Shown piece by piece: positions 36,951 through 48,782 of a stretch of 64,000 nt of DNA. The position numbers and the translations under genes are program-made. A model generated the notes under the pieces. That model searched no databases and was not told the origin of the DNA. It was given only the letters and a program-made list of their open reading frames with translations. The stretch covers positions 12,400,001 through 12,464,000 of the forward strand of contig OZ231128.1 of assembly GCA_965153355.1 (NCBI GenBank), read 5' to 3'. The stretch is from Flaccisagitta enflata. Its lineage: Eukaryota; Chaetognatha; Sagittoidea; Aphragmophora. Position 1 is the stretch's first letter, and every line of letters begins with the position of its first letter.

Positions 36951-37960
36951 TCAACTTTTGATTTGAAACTCGAGGAGATTAGAGGAATATTCCTTTTGCC
37001 CTACATATCCTCCTAGACAAATGACTTTGGAAACTCGATTTCCTTTTTTTACTGCAACTGCTTTATGAAGACTAAATCCTGTTCCTTTTCCGTAAAAATC
37101 CGGCGGAAGTCGCTGACTTTCCGTCCAAGTGGAAGTTGCCGTGTTGTAAAGCATCACCAAATCGGAGGCGCCTCTGCCATCATACCTCTTTGCACCTCCC
37201 AACAACATGATTTGCTTCTGACTGACAAACGTGAGAGTGTGATACGCGACTGTTTGTGAGGGGCCAAACTCTTCCAATTTTGTCCACGTGTTTGTTCGTA
37301 GATCGAGCATGTAGAAATCCCTCAGTAAGTCGGACCCTACGCTTCCTCCATGAATGTAAACTTGAGTTCCTTGTTTGGCACACCCGCAGTACCAGCGAGG
37401 CTTCGGCGCTGATCCTTTTGAGACCAATGATGAGAAAGACTTGGTTTTCAGATTGAATTTCAGAATCTGATTTGTATATTTTCCGCCGGTCCAATCTCCG
37501 CCTTCCAAGTATTTCTCTTCATGGTAGACAATACTAAACCCGAATCCAAAGTACAAATCGTCTTCGTGTTTCCATCCAACTGACCCTCCACGTGGCCTAG
37601 GCAAATCTCCTTTGATCTCAACTCGGCGGAATTCGCCGCCTAAAGAAAGATTCGAAATCCTATTGGTGTAACCTGACCCGCCCCAACCGCCAAAAAGAAG
37701 AACATGGTCGTCATTGACAACGCTCGCGGGGTTGATGGATCCGGGATGAATCTCTCCCTTGACGCGGACCTCGATCCAAGATTTCTCATCGACGTCGTAA
37801 ATATGGATCAAATTTGGATCCCTCCTTCTACGGCCATTGTCGCCGCCCCACACGATAACTTTATTACCGATGCATTCGGCCATCATCCTTTCTCCTCTCT
37901 GGAATTCCGACGCCAAATCTGTCCTGTAGAACTGCAGCGGAATGGGTGACGAGACCAAAT
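36951..37960 (-). CDS. HEPN-NACHT-Kelch protein, terminal exon (Kelch propeller)
   Basis: The last exon encodes 335 residues plus stop. It begins after the acceptor CATTGATCTCAG|ATTTGG in phase 1, which fits the phase-1 donor at 38493. The codon joined across the junction is Asn. In fusion numbering (1290-1624) six Kelch blades are visible by their beta-strand plus double-glycine signatures: VIVWGG (about 1323), HVLLFGG (1374), DLYFGFG (1423), QVYIHGG (1488), QIMLLGG (1538) and KVICLGG (1600). Each has a conserved Trp/Tyr further on (for example SWIEV, NTWTKL, STWTES). Kelch propellers bind proteins; at the end of a STAND ATPase one would act as the ligand sensor or oligomer brake, which is inference. 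There is no ATG before the propeller other than the one at its first strand, so a separate Kelch gene is less likely. It could still be independent if the intron were wrong. Confidence 0.8.
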
Positions 37961-38492
<532 letters not shown>

Positions 38493-41340
38493 TGTTTACT
38501 TCCGGTTTTCTGAGGAGCACAATCTTCGAATCAGATGAAATGTGCTTCTTGATGATGCCTTTGGGAATGCAAAACTGGACGAAGTCCTCTCCTTTAACCA
38601 GAAATGGGCCACACTTGAAAGGCTTGACCTCGGGCCAGTTTTGCTGAGAACTTTGATGTTCAATCAATTCAACTGCGGCCTCTTTCTTGTGCGCCTTTTC
38701 CGGTGATTTGCATGTAGTGCATGTGATTATTCCATCCTTGAAATGAGATTTGAGGTATTTGGACTTCAATGTTTTCATCACATCAGCATTGCATGGAATG
38801 TTTAGGCTTTGGATGACGCCTATGACTTCACATAAAACATCATGTAAGATAAATGATTCATGATGCACTCTGCAATCAAACTGAATGATCTCGCAAAAGA
38901 TTTGAGCAATACTCCATTCACTGGCACGTTGGCAACTACGCAAAAAATGTGTCGTGACTTCCACAACTCTCTTGCCCAGGTCATCCCTGCTTATACCACC
39001 GCTACAAAGTTGCCCCATGATACACCGAAAAACCGAAAGATGAGCTTCTTTCAACTTGTTCTGACCAACTTGTGCGGGAATTGGGACCATTGAGTGACTG
39101 CCAAAAATTGAGACTGTATATTCTCGTATATTTCGATGATGGAACAAAATTTGTGCTCTTTGGCCTTCTTGCTTCCGATCTAGGATGTCGAGACGAAGTA
39201 GAAAATTTTGATCATCATTTGAAACACCTGTTTCAGTTAACTCAGCCCTCAGGGTTTCTTCATCCAAATTTTGAAAACCCACAAATGAATTTCCATTACA
39301 GACAAATATGGCATGACCCAGTTTCGCTAGCAGGTCTTTCTTCTCTCGCATCACTTGGGTCAAGCTCGTTGACACCAATGCCTTGCTCCTTTTATCAAGC
39401 TTCTGAAGATCTGTGGCACGTTCAGGCTTGGCCAAAGAAACTTCAAGATCCTTCATTTCTGTTGACTTCAAAATGACTGAAAAAAGTGCTTCAATGATGT
39501 CTGACTCACTCTTCACATTCCCATCAAATGTGTCATCGTCAAAAAGACGACAAATCATCGCAGCATTGATAGGGATAGGGAGAGCAGCTCTGATCGCGAT
39601 GTTATCTTTCCATGAGTTCAGGAGCAATTGACGCTTCTGCTCAGCCAATTTGCCACTGAACGGAAACTTTTGAATGAACAAATTGCACTGATCATGGTTT
39701 AGATCATTCATTCTGAACTCTGTGGCCTGTGATATGGATGTTCCAATGATGGGTTTTCCTTCTTCCCTGGTGAGCATGATGAAGGTGCTTTTTGAAAAGC
39801 GATGTTGACTGTTGGTGATAAATCTCTCTGCTTCAAAATGTGATTGACTTTCATCAATCCCATCTAGCATCCATACCAACCTCTCCTGATGTGTACGTAA
39901 TGCCTCTTCAATAGCCTTCAACTCTGCATCACTGTATTTGCCAAGTAATACTTGATACTGAATGAGCACATTTTCAAACAAGCTTTTGTTGTAATCAACT
40001 TGTTTCATGTCTAGTCTAAGAACGGCGTAACAATCTGGGAGGTATTCTCCCTTTCCCCACTGCTGCATGAATTTTTTTGCAGCTGTGGTTTTCCCTCTCC
40101 CACCGGCAGCAACAATCAAGATTAATCGCCTGCCATGTTTGAAGCTTCTTTCAATGACCTCACCCATTGTATTGAAATGAATCTGCACGAAGTTATCACT
40201 CTCAGAAGAAATACTGCTAGTGTCTGAGTCAGATTCCATTGGAGCCTCAGAATCAGAATCAGAATTTGTACCACCAATAGTTGGAAGTTCCACTTCAGCC
40301 TTTGATGCGCTTAAATCCCTTTTTTGGTCAGATTTGTTTGGAGCAACATCATTTTCTCTCTCCTTGGCGTCCTGTGACACTGTCAATGAAAGTGATGATG
40401 TGGATGTGGATGCTGAAGTTTTGTTCATCTCTGAAGATTCTTCTCCTAGCTCTCTCATCAATATGGCATCAATAGGATCAACATTATCTTTATCAAACAT
40501 GCGACGCATTGATTGATTCAGCACCGCCTCTGACAGATCCATCATCGTTGAAGATGCTGGAATCCGGATGGTAGACAGATTTATCACAATGTGATTTTGA
40601 AGGGTATCACGAAAATCTTCAAGAATTTCTATGGCCGGGGTTTGATGTTCAGACTTTGTACTCATTTCCAACTGCTCAACTCTTTCCTTGAGGGCTTCAT
40701 GGTGTTTGCTATGGTCATCACACCACTTTGACATATCTTCCAGTCTTTGGATGATTCTCTCAAGGCCTTTTTGCATCGCTTGTATTTCCGGATCTTGAAT
40801 GTCGCCCTCCTTTACTTTCAGATAACACTGAGTCCATTTTTGAACATACTTTACCTCTTCATCAAACATACACGTCACCATGTCAAAAATTTCAGCAAAC
40901 ATTCGTTCAAACTCTGTTCTGTCTAGTTTCAAACTCGTCCCATGGGCACCAGCATTTCTCAACTCCTTCACTTTTCCAAATATGGCTCTATGTTTGTCAG
41001 TGCCAAGTTTCTCGAGTATGTGACCGATGATGGTCGTGTCAAGCTCGGTGAAAACTGCCACCTGAACCCCGCCAACTTCTATTTTTGGTTGCTTACTGAA
41101 GAACCGATATTTCTCCATGTGAGCCTGATTTTCAGTATGCCATTTGACCCAAAGCTCTCCATTGTTCCATGGCTCCCCGTTTTCTTTTTCAAGTAACATC
41201 AGGACAACATCCTGGCCCATGATGGAGGCTATCTTAATTGCCACATCAAGTCTCACTTGCATTTGATGTTCCTCATCATAGATACCAAGATGGCTTGGAG
41301 AGGAAGCACAAACTGCAGCCATAGTGGTAAATGAAACTCC

Positions 41341-41421
<81 letters not shown>

Positions 41422-41468
41422 AGTTGCAGCTGTTGATGAGGATGCTGCTGTTGTTGTTGATGTTGACA

Positions 41469-41499
<31 letters not shown>

Positions 41500-41501
41500 C
41501 A

Positions 41502-41535
<34 letters not shown>

Positions 41536-42357
41536 GGAGGACAATGTTGTTTCCATCCCTGCAAGACCAACCAATGATGAAGATGATGATGATGGTAATG
41601 ATAGTAATGATGATGACAATGGCGTTGCCATCCCTGCAAGCCCGGTCAATGATGATGCTGATGATGATGCTGATGATGATGATGACAACGTTGTTTTTGT
41701 TGAAATTCCTACTGGTAAAACTGCTGAGGTTAGAGCACTGCTTTCAGTTGCAATTGTTGCTTGACTTTTTGGTGGTGTCGGCGTTGTTAGATTGGAAGGA
41801 TCCTTTACTGGTGCTGAAGAGCTTGAAGTGGAGGTAGGGTGGGTCATAATCATTGTTGGAACTTGAACCACCACATCTCCCACTGATGGGGCACTGCTTA
41901 CTGCCAAAGTTTCTAATTGTTTTGTCTCTGATATGACATTGTCAAACGTTGCAGGAGTGAGAGTTGTTTTATCAGCAGAGCAAGGTATAATGGGACAGGA
42001 TAAAGATTCAGATGACTGTTTCGCAGTTACAGTTGTCTCTGTTAAGCCCGCTGTGGATGGGGGATTTATACCTGAGCCTGGATTCGCTACCGCATCTGTC
42101 ATGGGTGGGATCTTTGATCCAGTTGAGGTTGTGGTGGTTTGTGGGGGAGCTTGTGTAACATTCGCATGGGCAAAGTCCTTGCCATCAACAAAAGACACAC
42201 TCTGTAAATTGCGAGTTGTTGACAACGTTGATGTGTCAGGGTATGGCGTTTTGTATACATTTTGAATGTCTGCTGCTGTTAATGAGGGTTTTTGAGTGGG
42301 TTCCTTTGTTTTTCCCACATCCATTGCTGACAAGCTGTTGGGATTTGAGGCTGCCAT
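38493..42357 (-). CDS. HEPN-NACHT-Kelch STAND protein, first coding exon
   Basis: The exon encodes 1288 residues and starts at the first ATG after an in-frame TAA (42390-42388). Residues 1-345 are Ser/Thr/Pro-rich and disordered, with Ser (TCA) and Thr (ACA) homopolymers. About 365-500 is a DZIP3-like HEPN domain with RNAGAH at 467-472, the R-x4-H motif of active HEPN RNases. About 500-580 is probably coiled coil. About 700-725 is an acidic Ser/Asp stretch. About 740-1090 is a NACHT ATPase: Walker A AAGGRGKTT (Lys756; the first Gly of the motif is Ala), Walker B WMLDGIDES (Asp832, Glu836), a TREEG sensor-like loop, the PIPINAAMICRLF segment, and winged-helix FHHRNIREY at 1072-1080. About 1100-1280 is helical linker. 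It is cytosolic, with no signal or membrane segment. In known STAND proteins ATP-driven oligomerisation activates the effector; RNA cleavage as output is inferred. Confidence 0.88.
41339..41700 (-). repeat. Coding microsatellites (ACA)n and (TCA)n
   Basis: Within the first exon, about 27 Thr codons (mostly ACA) and several Ser runs (mostly TCA) form repeats of the same kind as the surrounding non-coding arrays. A 20-residue motif containing GLAGM is also duplicated (positions about 239 and 264). The linker before the HEPN domain is therefore probably length-variable between alleles. Confidence 0.85.
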
Positions 42358-42419
42358 TGCTGCTTCATCAAGTGCTTTGTCGAGTAGTTAGGGTCACAAT
42401 GCGACGAAGGTAATTGTTT

Positions 42420-42890
42420 TGTTAGATCTTTCTAAATTTTTCTTTGATATTCAGATGAATGTGTGGCTTTTTTTCAAATGTTTAACTTTCTTAAATGTTT
42501 TACGCTCTTGAATTTTCACCTTCCTAAATGTGTAAATATCTTAAATGTGTGACCTTATTAGATTTGACTCTTTTAAATGTTTTACTTTCTTGAGTGTGTG
42601 ACTATCTTCAATTTTTAACTTTCATTAATGTGTGACTTTCTTAAATTTGTGACTTTCTTAAATTCGTGACTTCCTTTAATGTGCAGTGTCCTTAAATGTT
42701 AAACTTTCTTCAATTTTTCACTTTCCTAAATGTGTGACCTTCTTGAATGGTACTTTCTTTAATGTTTTACTTTCTCAAATGTGTGATTATCTTGAATTTG
42801 TGACTTTCTTTAATGTGTGACTTCCTTATGTTTCATAAATGTGTGACTTTCTTAAATGTGTGACTTTCTTTACTGCTTGCCTTTCTCATC
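42420..42890. repeat. Degenerate 15-18 bp repeat (GTGACTTTCTTAAAT)
   Basis: About 25 divergent units directly upstream of the HEPN-NACHT-Kelch start codon. It may overlap the promoter or 5' leader. No TATA box or other promoter element can be assigned. Confidence 0.75.
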
Positions 42891-43144
42891 GCTTTTCAAT
42901 GCAAAAATTGGAGATTGTCATCGGGAAATTGTATGAAGAATATGAAAAAGGAGCAGCCCTCTCAATGCTTCTGTTAATGTTCTTCTCCGTATGATTGTTG
43001 CAGTATCAATAGCTGAGAAATGAACAAAAAAATTGCCAATATTTTTTAGTTTGGGTATAGTGAGGGATATTGTTCCATTTGGCAAACAGATAGATGCAAG
43101 AATCTAGGATGGAATGGACGTAAAAAGCGGCTAATCTTATCATG

Positions 43145-43323
43145 CAGTTATACCCCGCAATAACGGATGTCAAGGGACTTATGAATTTTATCAAATATTG
43201 GCTTATATCCATAATCGCCAGTGTATAAGAAATGAAAGAAAATGATTAGAAGGGATCAAGGCTTTGAATGCACTACAGACGGATTTCTGTTGCTTTTGAC
43301 TCCGTTAAAGCGGGGTGTAACTG
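43145..43323. mobile_element. Family H MITE
   Basis: The ends CAGTTATACCCCGCAATAAC and the inverse CGTTAAAGCGGGGTGTAACTG enclose 179 bp. The right side is followed by TA; the left flank is TG, probably a mutated TA. Confidence 0.75.
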
Positions 43324-43382
43324 TATTTGTAGAGCACCATCATTCCAAGGACTTGCATTACCTGCTCTGTATTCATTTGTTA

Positions 43383-43971
43383 CTATCTAGGCGGAAAAAA
43401 TCTTCCGACACATTTGCATGTATATCTCAGGTTAGAATAAACCAATCATCAAAAAAAATCTGTGAGGCAATTAAAGCCCTTTAAATTTGCAAGAGATCTA
43501 AGCAAACGCATCCCTCAAGCTCTATGCGTTCAAAAGTTATTCAACTTTGATTGAAATACTTCTATTTCGCTTTTGCCATTTCTACACCATCTTTTGAAGA
43601 TATCACTTTACTCTTTTTTTTTAATTACTTCTAAACGCAATGTGCTAGACAGATGCGGTTTGCGCTGCCTGCTTGCAAATTCGAAGGGCTTCAATTATGT
43701 CACCAATTTTTCTATGATGAGTCTTTGGTGAGCTGTAAGTCTAAATGTAGCGTAAGAAGAGGGATAGAAGATCGCGAGAAAGATCTTGAAAGCCTTCGCT
43801 CCAGAGAACCTCGAGAAGCTCTACAAATCTCTCCCCCAACAAATGGCGGCCCTGATTCAGCAAAAGGGACCCTACACTAATTATTGATGGATTTATAACT
43901 GATTAGTGTTCAAGTTAACGCCAATGAATAAATCTTTATGATAGGTCGGAAGATTTTTTCCGCCTAGATAG
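43383..43971. mobile_element. TA-flanked MITE (CTATCTAGGCGG ends)
   Basis: CTATCTAGGCGGAAAAAATC then TTCCGAC at the left is mirrored at the right by GTCGGAAGATTTTTTCCGCC then TAGATAG, flanked by TA on both sides. It is 589 bp and encodes no transposase. Confidence 0.75.
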
Positions 43972-44104
43972 TAGTGATGATTTGGGCACTTTGCGGTACA
44001 GCCACGATCCTCATGCAGAGCATCTATTTCAGTCTTAGCACTTTGTAGGAACAAGAATCGAATCACTCGATGTTGGCTAAGTAGTTAGAAAATCTGGACG
44101 GTTA

Positions 44105-44636
44105 ACACTCAGTGAACAAAATACCATTTGTGTATATATCATGGTTGGTGTCAATCCAAATGAATGGCAATGAACAAAATATAATATGCAACAATTGGTT
44201 GGTTAAATTACAGCCAGCAGTAATGTTACAAAAATGGTCAAAATCCAACTTTTGAAAAGTAGAATGCGATTGGCAGATTTATAATCCTGATAAGATAATT
44301 AGAAGCTGGACATATCGCACTGTACACTTATAAGAAACGATAAAAATTGTTCTCAATGCGTATTTCATTAAAACGCAATGTCAAAAGAATTATTTCTTAT
44401 GAAAAATCAAAAATATTCAATGTGATAGGTCAAGCTTCCTGAATTTTATCTGGATTATGATTTAATCATGAATCTGCAATTCACATGCTGTTGCATGAAA
44501 ATTCGATTTTTAGCATTACAGCTAGCTGTAATTTTAACAACCAATCAAAGTGAACAGCATTTTGTTTATTACCAGTAAGTTGGATCAACGCCAACCATAT
44601 GATATATACACAAATAGTGTTTTGTCCACTGACTGT
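44105..44636. mobile_element. TA-flanked MITE (ACASTCAGTG ends)
   Basis: The left arm ACACTCAGTGAACAAAATAC then TTTGTGTATATATCATGG pairs with the right arm over more than 120 bp with mismatches. Both ends abut TA. Confidence 0.75.
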
Positions 44637-44685
44637 TATCTTATGGCGTTGCCAGTTCAAGGAACATTTATCTGCAGATGACGTA

Positions 44686-45056
44686 CAGTTAAAACTCGCT
44701 CTAACAGCTTTTGAGGGACCAACAAGTTTTATCTGTTATAGGCGGAATTTTGTTATCAACAATATAAGAAATAAAAGAAAATGAGTTGAAGAAATCATGA
44801 ATTTCCCTCTGTTATAAGAACAAGGCCGGATATACGGCTACCTTAGTCGCGTGCGCGTGGGCAGGGGCAGTATTTGAGTTACTAAAGCACTTGGGCAAGA
44901 GCAGCAAGGCCAAAGACCGCAAAAACATAAAAAAAGTAAAATGGGGACCGACCGACCAACCAACCAACTGACCGACCGACAAAGCGGGGTTTAGTGTCGC
45001 GTAGCACGCAACTAAAAATTCTGTTGCTGGCGGGTCTGTTAAAGCGGTGTTCAACT
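44686..45056. mobile_element. Family H MITE interrupted by family A
   Basis: The ends CAGTTAAAACTCGCTCTAAC and the inverse GCGGTGTTCAACTG are flanked by TA. The 3' third is interrupted at 44819-45018 by a complete family A element, so this A copy inserted after the H copy. Confidence 0.85.
44819..45018 (+). mobile_element. Family A element, complete, nested
   Basis: AACAAGGCCGGATATACGGC, the box AGTCGCGTGC, both GGGCAGGGGCAG and GGGCAAGAGCAG blocks, (GACC)n and the terminal arm GCACGCAACT (one mismatch to the box). The host MITE defines its limits to within a few bases. Confidence 0.88.
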
Positions 45057-45301
45057 GTATTGTATTCGAGAATGAATGCTTTCTATTTTCCTTCAAAATT
45101 TTTGTTGAGTATTTTTCCTTTATTTTGTGTGCGTTGAAAAAGGAAAAAAAGGCGCAAAAAAAGATGTTTTAAAAAGTCAATTAAAAAGTACAAAATCATC
45201 TCTTTTGTGAGCGCGGAAACGAGAGCAGAAACGAGCAAAAGGATTCTGATACCGGAATTAACGAGTGACTTAATGTGGTTCTAAAGCAGGTCCAGATTGA
45301 G

Positions 45302-45400
45302 AACAAGGCCGGATGCACGGCTACCCAAGTCGCGTACGATTGGGCAGGGACAATGATTAAAAGGTTAAACAAGCATTTGGGCATGTAACTAAAAAAAAGT
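45302..45400 (+). mobile_element. Family A element, truncated
   Basis: AACAAGGCCGGATGCACGGC, then the box AGTCGCGTACGATTGGGCAG and a second TTGGGCA block. It ends in a degenerate AACTAAAAAA without hairpin or (GACC)n. Confidence 0.65.
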
Positions 45401-45792
45401 AAGTAATTGACAGATGCAAAAGTGGTCTGGATGAGACAAAAACGAGGCTGAGGCCCGAGGCAAATCAGAGCAGCAGGATAAGGGCAGCGCAGTAACGCTC
45501 AAAACCGTTTGCAATGAAGGAACATTAGTAACAGTGGACCGTCTGACGGAATGACAAAGTAACAGCCACAGTAACTTATACGGTTGCGGTCTTGAATTCA
45601 TTCATTCGTTCACGGACTTTGTATCCTGATCTAGTCGTTGTCACGATCGAGAACTAAAATTATCACTGACCCGCATGAGAGGCACTGAGCGATCGCCGGT
45701 CGCTGTTGATCGGGATATGATTACTTTCATTGTCATTTTAAATAATTTCAGTACTAAGTCGTTTACTATCATTCTGGAGTGACTCAGTGAGC

Positions 45793-45918
45793 AACAAGGC
45801 CAAGTAGGCCGAAAAGGTGCGACATGCGGATCGTCGAACGAATGCGTTACCAACAGACAGATAGACCAACCAACCAACAGACACAGCCAGTTATAGAGGT
45901 GCTTTGTCGCACATTAAA
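45793..45918 (+). mobile_element. Family B element, complete
   Basis: AACAAGGCCAAGTAGGCCGA, the box AGGTGCGAC, the ATCGTCGAACGAATGCG block, a (GACC)n-derived CCAACCAACC tract, and the terminal arm GTCGCAC before ATTAAAA. Confidence 0.8.
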
Positions 45919-45941
45919 AGCAACAAAATTTTTGCCGTAAT

Positions 45942-46190
45942 TAGAGGGTGTTTCTTGACAGAGACAATCGCGTTTTTAACGGGCCACTTAGTCGCTCGCT
46001 ACGTTTGTTCGCACACTCCGCTCATTCGCTCCGTTTCATTCTGCTTGCTTCGCTTGCTCGCTCTGTTCACATGCTCACTCTGTTCACATGCTCACTCACT
46101 CACTTTGCTCACTCCCTCTTTAATATGTGTTCACACTGTAAACGCGTTTCACAGGAACCATCTCAGGAACCATCTTTACTAGAAACACGA
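45942..46190 (-). mobile_element. Family F element (GAGCGAGTGAGC-rich)
   Basis: On the minus strand it carries GTGAACACATATT and GAGCGAGCAAGC-type arrays and ends GATTGTCTCTGTCAAGAAAC then ACCC. It is the inverse of the copies at 47738, 54378, 55310 and 59127. Confidence 0.65.
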
Positions 46191-46379
46191 CTGAAAGGGA
46201 CTGAAAGGGAATCTAAAGGAGAAGACTGAAAGTTATAAAAAACCTGTAGGGCCTGAAGCACAGTCAAACTTAAGACTGGTTGTCGACGACCCTTTGAGAT
46301 TCCGCGTCATACACTTATGGGTGGTGTGGATGTGGCTGTACGCCCCTGCCCACCCGTCCGCAACAAGTGTGACTTGTTT

Positions 46380-46380
46380 A

Positions 46381-46436
<56 letters not shown>
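46380..46436. repeat. (CT)n microsatellite
   Basis: Pure CT with one TTTC interruption. Confidence 0.97.
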
Positions 46437-46440
<4 letters not shown>

Positions 46441-46559
46441 TGTATTGGTCACGTACTATCTAGCACAAAAGTATAAATACAAGATATGCATTGCATTAAT
46501 CATTTTTATGCAATAAACAAAATATAACACAATTCCAGAATATGTTTTATACTTTATAT

Positions 46560-46775
46560 GACCCCCCGTGAGCGTTGATAACCGCTTTCATATGCCTGAG
46601 CATGCTTATGTAGAAATATTTGAGGTAAGTTGGCAAGATCTATCTTCCCCAGATTTTCAGAGCAATATTTTTCGGCATTGCAGGTTTCATGCATATTTCA
46701 TGCTTTGAAGCTGCTTCATTTGAGACCAAAGTGAATCAATGGGGTTTAGATCGGGGCTGTTTCCACGCTAACCCT
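46560..46775 (-). pseudogene. Fossil Tc1-like transposase, C-terminal fragment
   Basis: Minus-strand translation gives NSPDLNPIDSLWSQMKQ at about 46720-46770. This is the hallmark SPDLNPIENLW segment around the last catalytic residue of Tc1-type DDE transposases, here with Asp in place of the usual Glu. A stop codon follows within ten codons, and a frame change leads to the degenerate tail NLPQIFLHKHAQAYESGYQ, typical of the end of the protein. The N-terminal DNA-binding part and first two catalytic Asp are absent. It is inactive, but shows that Tc1 elements, the likely source of mobility for TA-flanked MITEs, have existed in this genome. Confidence 0.75.
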
Positions 46776-46864
46776 GGACGCCGTTTCATGTTCGATTGCC
46801 TCGTCAAACCGGCGCAAAATAGCGGAGCGCTATCTTTCATAAACTAACTACAATGTTTTTGCTG

Positions 46865-47013
46865 TTTTTAGTTGCAGACACGCAACTGTATGAGAGCCTT
46901 TGTCCGTCCGTTGGTCCGTTGGTCCGTCGGTCCGTGACCACGAGTCGAAAACGCGCATTTCCGCCCCTGCCCACCCGTCTGCAACTGGTATAGGCCGTGT
47001 ATCCGGCCTTGTT
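46865..47013 (-). mobile_element. Family A element, compensated variant
   Basis: The box AGTTGCAGAC and terminal arm GTCTGCAACT are perfectly complementary and both differ from the 34467 copy (AGTTGCGGAC / GTCCGCAACT) at the paired position. The remaining sequence is very similar to that copy. Confidence 0.88.
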
Positions 47014-47269
47014 CTTTTGGAGTAGCAATTTTTTTCATCTGCCATTTCTAAACGCTTTGACTTAGAAGAACGCGGTTGGTGCCGTTTGATCAGAAATTTT
47101 ATCTTGTTCCTCGGTCTCACCAATTTTCCTATCAATTTCTTATTCTTAGCGACGATATTGCCCAAAATGCTCGTGTCTATATGCTTTCAATATGTTGCAC
47201 AAAGTTAACATATCTGCACCAATCTGCACTCACACTGCATTTACGGCTCTCGTCTTACAAGAACAGCAG

Positions 47270-47675
47270 ATGTTGCTCCTTCATTGTTCTTTTGCCTTTG
47301 AACTTTTATTGTTCTTTTGTCTTTTAACTTTTATTCATTGTTCTTGAGCCTTTTAACTTGCCCTTGGGCCTTGGCCACTCACGCTTGTTTTCATTGTTCT
47401 TCTGCCTCTAAACTTGTATTATTCTATTGCCTTTCAACTTGTATTGTTCTTTTGCCTTTAAACTTGCCCTTAGCCATTCAACCTTGTATTCATTGTTCTT
47501 TTGCCTTTTAATTTGCTTTTGGCCACTCAGGCTTGCTTTCATTGTTATTTTTACTTTAAACTCGCCATTGACGCTTGTTTTCATTGTTGTTTTGCCTTTT
47601 AATTTGCTGTTGGCCATTCACGCTTGTTTTCATTGTCCTTGGCCTTGTAACTTGCCCTGGACTTACTCTCTCTAG
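47270..47675. repeat. Degenerate repeat (TTCATTGTTCTTTTGCCTTT)
   Basis: The words CATTGTTCTTTTGCC, AACTTGCCCTTGGCC and ATTCACGCTTG recur about ten times in changing combinations. Confidence 0.75.
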
Positions 47676-47737
47676 TCTCCAACAAGTGCACATGAAATAT
47701 TAATAGCTGACTGTCAGATTTTCCTTTACTCCATGAA

Positions 47738-47978
47738 GGGCGTGTTTCTAGTGAAAACAAAAAACGCGTTTGTTTCCGTTGAACACGTTCTCAGCATGAT
47801 CACATATTCAAAAATTTCAACTGTCCCACGAGGGAGTGAGCAAAGTGAGTGAGCTTGCCTATGAATGGGGTGAGCGAGGGAAGCGAGTGTAGCAGAGTGG
47901 AGCACTGCGGAGCGAGTGAGCGGTGCAAGCGAACAAACGTAGCGAGCGACCGAGTGGCATCTTACTGGAAACGCCCCC
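47738..47978 (+). mobile_element. Family F element, complete
   Basis: It starts GGGCGTGTTTCTAGTGAAAA and ends ACTGGAAACGCCCCC. The middle has TGTCCCACGAGGGAGTGAGC followed by AGCGAGTG-type words. The termini are short inverted repeats. Confidence 0.75.
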
Positions 47979-47992
47979 AAAGTCGTTTTATG

Positions 47993-48782
47993 TAGTGTTC
48001 GCACGAGCAGGCGATTTGCTAGCAGAGCTGCTAGCAGAAATTTGCAACTGCTCTGCTAGCAGTAAGCTTTCAGCTGCTAGCAGTAAAAATCTTCATTTTT
48101 TCACCAAATTTCTGGTAAAAATCTGATTTGAGCGTCTGAGCAGATTTCTTTTTTTTTCTATTTTCAATACAAAATCTTCATTTTGATGTTTCAAACATAT
48201 ACTTTTTTGTGAAAATGGGGCATTCCGAATGATAGTATGTCAATCGTTCTAATTGCATTGACTTTGAACTTCAATATTGAGGTTACATTCTCCTTGTTTT
48301 GATTAATTTGAGATACTTATTGAAATCTTTATGCTTTGAAGTTGCCTCTAAAATCATTTGTCAGCAATATCATCTATGGCATTTTACTTCATTGTAAGAA
48401 GAACTTGCATCTGGTGTAGCTGGACTGTTTATGGCATTAATTGCAGATGAGGTAATTGATAAAATTGTTACAATTGATGCAATTAACACAATTGATGCAA
48501 ATGATCATTTATCATCTATCCAAGAGGATTTATGTTTATTATTTCTCCATCATAATTCATGGAAAACCAAGTATTTCTTTGTGGCACTTTCATGTTAATG
48601 TGTGTAAAGCTTCCCAAACCTTTGATCTTCATTTTTTAGACAATTTTAGATGACAAAAAACCTAGCGGTTATTTCATTTACAATATTTCTGCACTGCTCT
48701 TTACTGCTAGCAGTGCTAGCAGAAAAATTTATTTTCTGCTTTCTGCTAGCAGAAAAATAATCCACTGCTTTTGCGAACACTA
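47993..48782. mobile_element. hAT-like MITE with CTGCTAGCAG subterminal repeats
   Basis: The ends TAGTGTTCGCACGAGCAG and the inverse TAGTGTTCGCAAAAGCAG agree with the hAT end rule YARNG. Flanking octamers GTTTTATG (47985-47992) and GTTTTGTG (48783-48790) match at 7 of 8 bases. The palindrome CTGCTAGCAG or parts of it recur at least six times near both ends, as hAT transposase-binding sites often do. The centre is AT-rich and non-coding. Confidence 0.8.

Noticed and set aside
41253-41764. Plus-strand poly-Val/poly-Asp and minus-strand His/Gln frames
   Set aside because: Other-frame readings of the Ser/Thr microsatellites in the HEPN-NACHT exon.
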